A stretch of DNA of 64,000 nucleotides from contig NZ_JADPMV010000002.1 of assembly GCF_018398425.1 (NCBI RefSeq), forward strand, positions 1,178,001 to 1,242,000, written 5' to 3'. This document shows, one piece after another, positions 44,906-51,985 of the stretch (position 1 is the first letter of the stretch; each line of letters begins with the position of its first letter). Under the pieces are notes generated by a model, which was given only the letters and a program-made list of their open reading frames with translations, was not told where the DNA came from and did no database searches. The stretch is from Pseudomonas lalucatii (lineage in GTDB: Bacteria; Pseudomonadota; Gammaproteobacteria; Pseudomonadales; Pseudomonadaceae). The position numbers and the translations under genes were made by a program.

Positions 44906-44947
44906 CATGCATTATTTACCGCAATCCATAGAGAAAACTCGCGACAC

Positions 44948-45427
44948 ATGAACAGACTCGACCGCTACGACCTGAACATCCTCGCCGAACTGCAGCGCGA
45001 CGCCACCCTGTCCAACCAGGACCTGGCCGAGCGCATCGGCCTGTCGCCCTCGCCCTGCTCGCGGCGGGTCAAGCAGCTGCAGGACGACGGCTATATCCAG
45101 GGCCAGGTGGCCCTGCTCGACCGCAAGCGGCTCGGCCTGACCCTCACCGCCTATGTGCTGATCGGCATGGACAAGCACACCCCGGAACGCTTCGAGCATT
45201 TCCAGGAGTCGATCCGCCAGTGCCCGGAGGTGCTGGAGTGCTGCCTGGTCACCGGGATGGATGCCGACTACCAGCTCAAGGTGGTGGTGCCGGACATGGA
45301 CCACTACCAGAAATTCCTCCTCGGCACCCTGACCCGCATCGACGGGGTGTCCAGCGTGCGCTCCAGCTTCGTCCTGCAGCAGATCCTCTCCAGCACCCAG
45401 CTGCCGCTGCAGCACCTGCGCGGCTGA
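44948..45427 (+). CDS. Lrp/AsnC-family transcriptional regulator
   Basis: 159 residues. The helix-turn-helix is at about 1-60 (LDRYDLNILAELQRDATLSN, AERIGLSPSPCSRRVKQL) and the RAM ligand domain at about 65-150 (LLDRKRLGLTLTAYVLIG, YQLKVVVPDMDHYQKFL). It resembles Lrp-like regulators of amino-acid metabolism and corresponds in position to the Lrp-type gene PA3965 of P. aeruginosa. The ligand is unknown. A symmetric TGCGCA pair upstream may be its own operator. Confidence 0.9.
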   Translation: MNRLDRYDLNILAELQRDATLSNQDLAERIGLSPSPCSRRVKQLQDDGYIQGQVALLDRKRLGLTLTAYVLIGMDKHTPERFEHFQESIRQCPEVLECCLVTGMDADYQLKVVVPDMDHYQKFLLGTLTRIDGVSSVRSSFVLQQILSSTQLPLQHLRG

Positions 45428-45473
45428 TCGCCGCAGCCCGACCGGCGCCTGCTGCGGACCTGGCCGGGGCGGG

Positions 45474-45479
45474 TATAAT
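45474..45479 (+). promoter_or_regulatory. Consensus -10 box (TATAAT) before the DUF2788 gene
   Basis: TATAAT at 45474-45479, 41 bases upstream of the ATG, in a GC-rich gap. No good -35 is visible. Confidence 0.45.
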
Positions 45480-45519
45480 CGCCGCCCGTCGCAACCCCAG
45501 CCCTATCCGCGAGGCGCCC

Positions 45520-45738
45520 ATGGAAACCGAACAGTTCGAAGCCCTGATGATGTACGTACTGGTGGGCGGGCTCATGCTGTTCATGTTCTTCATCATCTGG
45601 GACCTGGCGAAGAAATCCAAAGCGGGCCGCCTGGGCACCGCCATCCTGTTCCTCGGCCTGGGCCTGTGCCTGTTCGCCTTCCTGGCCAAGCCGCTCATCA
45701 CCTACGTCATCGAAGTCACGCGCGGCATCCAGGGCTGA
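45520..45738 (+). CDS. DUF2788 small membrane protein
   Basis: 72 residues with two membrane helices (about 9-29, MYVLVGGLMLFMFFIIWDL, and 40-62, AILFLGLGLCLFAFLAKPL) joined by a basic loop (KKSKAGR). It is a DUF2788 protein, a Pseudomonas-type short membrane protein of unknown function. A consensus TATAAT box precedes it. Convergent with rluE, 40 bases away. Confidence 0.85.
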   Translation: METEQFEALMMYVLVGGLMLFMFFIIWDLAKKSKAGRLGTAILFLGLGLCLFAFLAKPLITYVIEVTRGIQG

Positions 45739-45778
45739 CGGCGCTCGCACCGCGGCGGCCGCACGAGCCGAGCCACGC

Positions 45779-46408
45779 CTATAGCTGCGCCGGCACCTCG
45801 CGCCACTGACCGGGCTGCAGGTCCTCCAGCGCCCAGGGGCCGATGCGCACCCGCACCAGGCGCAGGGTCGGCAGGCCCACCGCCGCGGTCATGCGCCGCA
45901 CCTGGCGGTTGCGCCCCTCGCGGATCACCAGCTCCAGCCAGGCGGTGGGCACGCTCTTGCGAAAACGCACCGGCGGGGTGCGCGGCCACAGCTGCGGCTC
46001 GTCCAGCAAGCGCGCCTCGGCCGGCAGGGTCGGGCCGTCGTTGAGCTGCACGCCATCGCGCAACTGCTGCAACTGCGCCTCTGTCGGTTCGCCCTCCACC
46101 TGCACCCAGTAGGTCTTGGCCAGCTTGTGCCTGGGATCGGCGATGCGCGCCTGCAGCCGGCCGTCGTTGGTCAGCAGCAGCAGGCCTTCGCTGTCGCGGT
46201 CCAGGCGCCCGGCCGGATAGACGCCGGGCACCGCGACGAAGTCCTTGAGGGTGGCGCGGCCCTGGTCGTCCTGGAACTGGGTCAGCACGTCGAACGGCTT
46301 GTTCAGCAGGATCAGCCGCGGCTCGCCCGGCGGCGCCTTGGCCACCCGGCGCGGGGCAGGCTGGGCGGACGGACGGCGAGGTGCGGCGGAACGGGGCGGG
46401 CGAGGCAT
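45779..46408 (-). CDS. rluE: 23S rRNA pseudouridine synthase RluE
   Basis: 209 residues. The catalytic Asp is in [30 protein letters not shown] and [17 protein letters not shown] are further RsuA/RluB-family blocks. There is no S4 domain, only a basic, Pro/Ala/Arg-rich lead of about 30 residues, which fits RluE (pseudouridine 2457 in E. coli 23S rRNA) rather than RluB or RsuA. The ATG at 46408 gives this short form. Confidence 0.88.
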   Translation of the reverse strand: MPRPPRSAAPRRPSAQPAPRRVAKAPPGEPRLILLNKPFDVLTQFQDDQGRATLKDFVAVPGVYPAGRLDRDSEGLLLLTNDGRLQARIADPRHKLAKTYWVQVEGEPTEAQLQQLRDGVQLNDGPTLPAEARLLDEPQLWPRTPPVRFRKSVPTAWLELVIREGRNRQVRRMTAAVGLPTLRLVRVRIGPWALEDLQPGQWREVPAQL

Positions 46409-46550
46409 GGCGCTTCCAGCGGCAGTGAGCGGGAGGCGCAGTGTAACCGAGAGCCTGGAGCCATCATCAGCCGCACTGATCGAGCCGCCGCGGCCTGGCC
46501 GGACCGCTAGACTGCAGGGGTTGTCCATTTCCCCAGCGAGGCCACCTCCC

Positions 46551-47585
46551 ATGAGCCACTCCGCATCCGTACTCGAGCGTTTCACCGGCTGGGCCGCCAC
46601 CGCCCCCGGCGCCGCCCTGCAACAGCACAGCTACGATCCCGGCCCACTGGGCGCCGAAGAGGTGGAAGTGGCCGTCGAATACTGCGGCATCTGCCACTCC
46701 GACCAGTCGATGATCGACAACGAGTGGGGGATGAGCCGCTACCCCTTCATCCCCGGCCACGAGGTGGTCGGCACCATCGTGCGCCTCGGCGAGCAGGCCC
46801 GCGGCCTGAAGCTCGGCCAGCGCGTGGGCATCGGCTGGTACAAGGGCAGCTGCATGCATTGCAGCTCCTGCATCGAGGGCGCGCACCAGCTGTGCGGCAC
46901 GGTGAAGCCGACCATCATCGGCAGCAACGGCGGCTTCGCCGACCGTCTGCGCAGCCACTGGGCCTGGGCCGTACCGCTGCCGGACGGCCTCGAGCCGAGC
47001 CTGGTGGGCCCGCTGTTCTGCGCCGGCTCCACGGTGTTCAGCCCGCTGCTGGAGTTCGGCGTCAAACCCACCGACCGGGTCGGCGTGGTCGGCATCGGCG
47101 GCCTCGGCCACCTGGCCCTGGGCTTTCTCAACGCCTGGGGCTGCGAGGTCACCGCCTTCACCTCCTCGCTGAGCAAGCAGGAGGAAGCCCTGCGCCTGGG
47201 CGCGCACAAGGTGGTGGCCTCCACCGACAGCGCGGCACTGGCGGCCATCGCCGGCAGCCTGGACTTCCTGCTGATCACCGCCAGCGCCGACCTCGACTGG
47301 CCGGCCCTGATCGGCACCCTGCGCGGCAAGGGCCGCCTGCACTTCGTCGGCATAGCGCCCAGCGCCATCCCGGTGCACGTGTTCAACCTGATCCCGCAAC
47401 AGAAGAGCCTGTCCGGCTCGCCGGTGGGCTCGCCGGGCAACATGGCGAAGATGCTGGAGTTCTGCGCCCGCCACCAGATACTGCCGCAGGTCGAGCACTT
47501 CCCCATGAGCAAGGTCAACGACGCCATCGACCACCTGCGCGCCGGCAAGGCGCGCTACCGGGTGGTGCTGGACGCCAGCCAGTAG
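46551..47585 (+). CDS. Zinc-dependent NAD(P) alcohol/aldehyde dehydrogenase (YahK-like)
   Basis: 344 residues. The catalytic zinc ligands are in YCGICHSD and PGHEVVG; the structural zinc site has four Cys ([16 protein letters not shown]). The cofactor motif is [16 protein letters not shown]. This is the cinnamyl-alcohol-dehydrogenase-like group that includes E. coli YahK, broad aldehyde reductases using NADPH. A short TAGACT -10-like box lies near 46507-46512. It ends with a strong bidirectional terminator. Confidence 0.93.
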   Translation: MSHSASVLERFTGWAATAPGAALQQHSYDPGPLGAEEVEVAVEYCGICHSDQSMIDNEWGMSRYPFIPGHEVVGTIVRLGEQARGLKLGQRVGIGWYKGSCMHCSSCIEGAHQLCGTVKPTIIGSNGGFADRLRSHWAWAVPLPDGLEPSLVGPLFCAGSTVFSPLLEFGVKPTDRVGVVGIGGLGHLALGFLNAWGCEVTAFTSSLSKQEEALRLGAHKVVASTDSAALAAIAGSLDFLLITASADLDWPALIGTLRGKGRLHFVGIAPSAIPVHVFNLIPQQKSLSGSPVGSPGNMAKMLEFCARHQILPQVEHFPMSKVNDAIDHLRAGKARYRVVLDASQ

Positions 47586-47601
47586 GTCGCGCCGGCAACG
47601 C

Positions 47602-47633
47602 AAAAGCCCGAGGTGCGAACCTCGGGCTTTTTT
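47602..47633. terminator. Bidirectional intrinsic terminator between the alcohol dehydrogenase and amn
   Basis: AAAAGCCCGAGGT (47602-47614), loop GCGA and ACCTCGGGCTTTTTT form a near-perfect hairpin with T runs in both directions. It separates two convergent genes and should stop both transcripts. Confidence 0.9.
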
Positions 47634-47653
47634 GGGCCATGCCGTCGCGGACG

Positions 47654-49126
47654 CTAGCGGAACGGCGGCTCGTCGAAGCTGCGCAGCTTGCGCGAGTGCA
47701 GCGAATTGAGCTGGCTGCGCAGCAGGTCGAGGGCGGCGATGCCGATATGCAGGTGCTGGGTCACCGCCCGCTCGTAGAAGGCTCCGGCCGCGCCGGGCAG
47801 CTTGATCTCGCTGTGCAGCGGCTTGTCCGAGACGCACAGCAGGGTGCCGTAGGGCACCCGCAGGCGATAGCCCTGGGCGGCGATGGTGCCGCTCTCCATG
47901 TCCACCGCCACGGCGCGGGACAGGTTGATCAGCGGCCGCTCCTGGGCCCAGCGCAGCTCCCAGTTGCGGTCGTCGTAGGTCAGCACGGTACCGGTGCGCA
48001 GGCGTTTCTTCAGCTCGTCGCCCTGCTCGCCGGTGACCTGCCGGGCCGCTTCCTGCAGCGCCTGCTGCACCTCGGCCAGGGCCGGCAGCGGAATGTTCGG
48101 CGGCAGCACCCGGTCGAGAATGCCGTCGCGGCGCATGTAGGCGTGGGCCAGCACGTAGTCGCCGATGGTCTGCGATTGGCGCAGGCCGCCGCAGTGGCCG
48201 ATCATCAGCCAGCAGTGCGGGCGCAGCACCGCCAGGTGGTCGGTGATGTTCTTGGCGTTGGACGGGCCGACGCCGATGTTGACCAGGGTGATGCCGTCGC
48301 CGTCGGCGGCCTGCAGGTGGTAGGCCGGCATCTGGTAGCGGTGCCAGACCACGGTCTCGATGATCGCCTGCATCTCGCCCTCGGCCATGCCGCGCTCGAT
48401 CACCACGTTGCCCGGCAGCACCATGCGCACGAAGCGCGACTCGCCCACCAGCACGTCCAGGCCGTGACGGATGAACTGGTCGACGTAGCGGTGGTAGTTG
48501 GTCAGCAGGATCCACGGCTGCACATGGCGCCAGTCGCTGCCGGTGTAATGCACCAGGCGGCGCAGGGAGAAGTCCACCCGCGCCGCGTCGAACAGCGCCA
48601 GCGGCAGCGGGTCGGTGTTCTCCCAGTCGTACAGGCCGTCGGCGGTGCCGTCGGTGGCGGCCGACAGGTCGGTGCTGGGGAACACCCGTGCCAGCTCGGC
48701 GGCGGTGACCCCTGAGCCGGCCAGCTCATCGCCCTGCTCGACCACATAGGGGTAGGGAATGTTCTGCTGGCTGGTGCCCACCTCCACCCGCACGGTGAAG
48801 TCCTGCATCAGCGGGCGCAGCTGCTCCAGCAGGTATTTGCGGAAGGCCGCCGGCTGGGTCACGGTGACGCTGTAGGTGCCGGGCACCTGGACCTTGGCAA
48901 AGGCGCGTACGCTAGCGGGGACCTCGCCCTGGCCCTGGTAGGTCAGGCGCAGCTGCGGATAGCGGAACTGGCGATGCTGCTCGGCATCGGGCTTGACCCG
49001 CGCCTTGAGATAGCCCTTGAGCGCCCGGCTCAGGGCGCCGGTGGCGTGCTCGTGCAGGGCGGCCAGGCGGTCCACCGCCTCCTCTGCATTCTGGGCGACG
49101 ACGAAGTCTTCGGAACTGCTGTTCAC
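47654..49126 (-). CDS. amn: AMP nucleosidase
   Basis: 490 residues, the standard Amn length. It cleaves AMP to adenine and ribose 5-phosphate, balancing adenylate pools. The N-terminal Amn domain spans about 10-180 and the catalytic nucleoside-phosphorylase-like domain about 255-475, with VNIGVGPSNAKNITDH, WLMIGHCGGLR and AVDMESGTIAAQG (active-site Glu). The start is GTG at 49126 with AGGAAG upstream; the N terminus aligns with the Pseudomonas homologue (PA3970). The adenine it releases could feed the adenine deaminase encoded at 5.7 kb. Confidence 0.95.
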   Translation of the reverse strand: MNSSSEDFVVAQNAEEAVDRLAALHEHATGALSRALKGYLKARVKPDAEQHRQFRYPQLRLTYQGQGEVPASVRAFAKVQVPGTYSVTVTQPAAFRKYLLEQLRPLMQDFTVRVEVGTSQQNIPYPYVVEQGDELAGSGVTAAELARVFPSTDLSAATDGTADGLYDWENTDPLPLALFDAARVDFSLRRLVHYTGSDWRHVQPWILLTNYHRYVDQFIRHGLDVLVGESRFVRMVLPGNVVIERGMAEGEMQAIIETVVWHRYQMPAYHLQAADGDGITLVNIGVGPSNAKNITDHLAVLRPHCWLMIGHCGGLRQSQTIGDYVLAHAYMRRDGILDRVLPPNIPLPALAEVQQALQEAARQVTGEQGDELKKRLRTGTVLTYDDRNWELRWAQERPLINLSRAVAVDMESGTIAAQGYRLRVPYGTLLCVSDKPLHSEIKLPGAAGAFYERAVTQHLHIGIAALDLLRSQLNSLHSRKLRSFDEPPFR

Positions 49127-49198
49127 GGTTGCGCTTCCTGGCTGAACTCAGGCCCTTATCTTGCCCGCATCGGCGCCCCTTGGCATAGCGTGGCGTGC

Positions 49199-49528
49199 TC
49201 AGCGCAGCAGGCGGGCGAGGTCCTCCGGCAGCGGCTGCGGGGTCAGGGCCCCGACGCGGCGGGTGCCGGGGTTGCCCAGCGGATAGAGGCCGAGCAGCGA
49301 GCCCAGGCTGCCGGGCAGGCGCAGCAGCTGCGCGGCGCACTCGGCCCAGTCGCGCTGGCGCCAGGCCCAGGCCAGCAGCCACAGGTGGCTGCGCAGGTGA
49401 TCGAGAAAACGCGGCTGGCCGAGGATATGGGCGCGTTCCAGGTGCTGCAGCTCGCCGCGCACGTCACCGGCCGCGCGCTGCCGGCGGGCCAGGCGGTACT
49501 CGGCGAGGAAGGCTTGCTGACGGGTCAT
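49199..49528 (-). CDS. DUF3703 family protein
   Basis: 109 residues, predicted cytoplasmic and largely helical. The DUF3703 pattern is clear: LERAHILGQP, then H-rich helices (DHLRSHLWLLAWAWRQRDW) and the C-terminal GLYPLGNPGTRRV with PLPEDLARLL. Function unknown; the family occurs next to varied genes, sometimes heavy-metal loci. It lies between amn and the acyl-CoA dehydrogenase, all leftward, and corresponds in position to PA3971. Confidence 0.8.
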   Translation of the reverse strand: MTRQQAFLAEYRLARRQRAAGDVRGELQHLERAHILGQPRFLDHLRSHLWLLAWAWRQRDWAECAAQLLRLPGSLGSLLGLYPLGNPGTRRVGALTPQPLPEDLARLLR

Positions 49529-49607
49529 GGCACGATCTCCGGGATGGATGGGCCATCAGTCTGCAACCCCGGGGCGGCCCCGGGGTCAAGCGGCGCGCCC
49601 GACGACC

Positions 49608-51257
49608 TCAGGCCAGGTGCGGCGCGCTGCGCGCCAGCAGCGCCTGGACGTCCAGGCCGCGCGGCAGGGTGCCGTAGACCCGCCCGTCGGCGCCCAGGCG
49701 GCTGGCGATGAAGGCATCGGACACCGCCGCGTTGCCGGCCTCCAGCAGCAGCTTGGCCTGCAGCGCCAGGGCCACGCCCTCGGTGAGCTGGCGGGCGCGG
49801 TACTGGATATCCGCCTTGTCGGCGAAGTCCGCCTGCAGGCGCCGGATCTGCGCCTTGAGCCGGGCATCGCCATGACCGTCGCCCAGTTCGGTGAACAGCG
49901 CATCGAGCACCCCGGGCTCCTTGGCCAGGGCGCGCAGCACGTCCAGGCACTGCACGTTGCCCGAGCCCTCCCAAGTCGAGTTGACCGGCGCCTCGCGGTA
50001 CAGCCTTGGGAGGATGCTGTCCTCGACGTAGCCGGCGCCGCCCATGCACTCGGCGGCCTCGTTGATCATCGCCGGCGCCCGCTTGCAGATCCAGTACTTG
50101 CCCACCGCGGTGACCAGGCGGGCGAACTTGGCCTCCTGCTCGTCCCCCGGATGGTCCAGGGCCCGGCCCATGCGCAGCGTCAGAGCCAGGGCCGCCTCGC
50201 TCTCCAGGGCCAGGTCGGCCAGCACGTTCTGCATCAGCGGCTGCTCGGCCAGCACCCGCCCGCCGACCTGGCGATGGGCGCAGTGGTGCGCGGCCTGGGT
50301 CAGGGCCTGGCGCATCAGCGCGCTGGAGCCGACCATGCAGTCGAAACGGGTCAGCGCCACCATCTCGATGATGCTCGGCACGCCGCGGCCCTCCTCCCCC
50401 ACCATCCAGGCCAGGGCGCCGCGGTACTCCACCTCGCTGGAGGCGTTCGACCAGTTGCCCAGCTTGTTCTTCAGGCGCTGGATGTAGAACTGGTTGCGCG
50501 TGCCGTCCGGGCGGTGGCGCGGCAGCAGGAAGCAGCTCAGGCCCTGGTCGCTGTAGGCCAGGGTGAGGAAGGCATCGCACATAGGCGCCGAACAGAACCA
50601 CTTGTGCCCGACCAGCTCGTAGGCCTGGCCCGGGCCGCCGGCACCGACCGGATAGGCGCGGGTGGTGTTGGCGCGCACGTCGGTGCCGCCCTGCTTCTCG
50701 GTCATGGCCATGCCGATGGTGGCCCCGCGCTTCTGCGCGAGCGGCAGGTTGCGCGGGTCGTACTGGCGGGAGAGGATCTTCGGCAGCCACTGTTCCGCCA
50801 GGTCCGGCTGCAGCCTGAGCGCCGGTACGCTGGCGAAGGTCATGGTCAGCGGGCAGCCGCTGCCGGCCTCGGCCTGGCTGTGCAGGTAGCTCATGGCCGC
50901 CCGCGCCACCTGGGCGCCGGGCCCGGGGTCGGTCCAGGGCAGGGAGGGAATGCCGTGCTCGATCGCCGCGCTCATCAGCTGGTGATAGGCCGGGTGGAAC
51001 TCCACCAGGTCGATGCGGTGGCCGTAGCGGTCATGGCTCTTGAACACCGGCTTGTTCTCGTTGGCGAGGAAGCCGGCGGCCATCAGCTCGCCGCCGGCCA
51101 GGGCGCCGTAGGCGTCGATCCGCGCCTCGGCCCAGTCGCCCTGGTAGCGACGCGTCCACTCCTGCAGCGGCAGGTCGAGGCGGTAGAGGTTGGCGCCGTC
51201 CAGTGGCGGCACCTGGTTGAATACCTCGTGGGTTTCGCCGAGCGGGCGGGCTGTCAT
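49608..51257 (-). CDS. Acyl-CoA dehydrogenase, AidB-like
   Basis: 549 residues, larger than standard acyl-CoA dehydrogenases and in the AidB/isovaleryl-CoA dehydrogenase-like size class. FAD motifs are visible: MAMTEKQGGTDVRANTTRA and WFCSAPMCDAF. The C-terminal active-site region contains AECMGGAGYVEDS and STWEGSGNVQCLDVLRAL. The AidB group in E. coli protects against alkylation and binds DNA; Pseudomonas relatives may oxidise branched acyl-CoA. Its start overlaps the TetR gene's stop by four bases, so both are under the double operator at 51.9 kb. Corresponds to PA3972. Confidence 0.9.
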   Translation of the reverse strand: MTARPLGETHEVFNQVPPLDGANLYRLDLPLQEWTRRYQGDWAEARIDAYGALAGGELMAAGFLANENKPVFKSHDRYGHRIDLVEFHPAYHQLMSAAIEHGIPSLPWTDPGPGAQVARAAMSYLHSQAEAGSGCPLTMTFASVPALRLQPDLAEQWLPKILSRQYDPRNLPLAQKRGATIGMAMTEKQGGTDVRANTTRAYPVGAGGPGQAYELVGHKWFCSAPMCDAFLTLAYSDQGLSCFLLPRHRPDGTRNQFYIQRLKNKLGNWSNASSEVEYRGALAWMVGEEGRGVPSIIEMVALTRFDCMVGSSALMRQALTQAAHHCAHRQVGGRVLAEQPLMQNVLADLALESEAALALTLRMGRALDHPGDEQEAKFARLVTAVGKYWICKRAPAMINEAAECMGGAGYVEDSILPRLYREAPVNSTWEGSGNVQCLDVLRALAKEPGVLDALFTELGDGHGDARLKAQIRRLQADFADKADIQYRARQLTEGVALALQAKLLLEAGNAAVSDAFIASRLGADGRVYGTLPRGLDVQALLARSAPHLA

Positions 51258-51895
51258 GACTGGGGCTCCTCGGCGCCGACGGCGCGCAGGCAGAAGGTGA
51301 TCAGGTCCTGGCTGACCTCGTCCAGGCCCTGGGTGAGACGCCCGGCCTCGCGGGCCGCGCGGGCGGGGGGCGACAGCGGGCCGACCAGCGCTTCGGCGAT
51401 GGCGCCAACCAGGCAGGCCGCGGCCAGGCCGGTATGCGCGACACGGAACTCGCCCGCGGCGACGCCCTCCTCCAGCAGCTCGACGAACAGCTCGGCATAG
51501 GCCTCGCGGTAGAGCAGGCGCTGCTCGTCGACCTGCGGGTCGACCGGCTCGGCGATCAGGGCGAAGGCCAGGCGCCGGCTGCCCCAGGCCCGGGCGGCGA
51601 ACTGCCGCAGGCCGGCGGCCAGCCGCACGCTCGGGCTGCCGGTTGCGCCGAAGACCTCGGCCAGGGCCGCCACTTCCCGCTGGCTGGCGCTGGCGAACAC
51701 CTCGACGGCCAGCTCGCCCTTGCCGCGGAAGTGCCGGTACAGGCTGCCGGTGGCGATGCCGACGTCCTCGGCCAGGGCCTGCATGGTCAGCGCGGCGAAA
51801 CCGCCGGCACCGACACGGGCCAGGGCGCAGGCGAGAATGCGCTGGCGCAAGGCCTGGTCGCGCTCGGGGCGCAGTACGACAGGGGGCTGGGACAT
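51254..51895 (-). CDS. TetR-family regulator of the acyl-CoA dehydrogenase operon
   Basis: 213 residues. The helix-turn-helix is at about 15-65 (LRQRILACALARVGAGGFAA, DVGIATGSLYRHFRGKGEL) and the helical ligand domain covers about 80-205. It is first in the leftward operon and overlaps the acyl-CoA dehydrogenase start by four bases. A large double palindrome begins three bases upstream of its ATG and covers its ribosome-binding site, so autoregulation is very likely. The ligand is probably an acyl-CoA or related compound, by context. Corresponds to PA3973. Confidence 0.92.
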   Translation of the reverse strand: MSQPPVVLRPERDQALRQRILACALARVGAGGFAALTMQALAEDVGIATGSLYRHFRGKGELAVEVFASASQREVAALAEVFGATGSPSVRLAAGLRQFAARAWGSRRLAFALIAEPVDPQVDEQRLLYREAYAELFVELLEEGVAAGEFRVAHTGLAAACLVGAIAEALVGPLSPPARAAREAGRLTQGLDEVSQDLITFCLRAVGAEEPQS

Positions 51896-51898
51896 GGC

Positions 51899-51940
51899 CT
51901 GAATCCTGATTCACTTTCAGCTCAGTGAATCAGGATTCAG
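51899..51940. promoter_or_regulatory. Double operator: two TGAATC-NN-GATTCA palindromes in inverted array
   Basis: A 17-base arm, CTGAATCCTGATTCACT (51899-51915), and its exact complement, AGTGAATCAGGATTCAG (51924-51940), enclose eight bases. Each arm is itself a palindrome (TGAATC, two bases, GATTCA; 51900-51913 and 51926-51939). The two centres are 26 bases apart, about 2.5 helical turns. It covers the ribosome-binding region of the leftward TetR gene. Confidence 0.85.
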
Positions 51941-51985
51941 CCCGGGGAAAAAGCGGGATTTACGGCAGAACGGCCGGCAAAACCG

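Larger units (their letters stand above)
44606..44947. other. Gene-free stretch of 342 bases with leftward terminator and AT-rich promoter region
   Basis: No protein-like reading frame with a ribosome site is visible on either strand. The left part (44633-44663) holds an intrinsic terminator that points leftward. The right part (about 44820-44945) is AT-rich and includes TTGCGCAATTTTTAACTGCGCA, two TGCGCA elements nine bases apart, a possible Lrp-family operator. The middle is GC-rich and unstructured to the eye. Confidence 0.6.
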
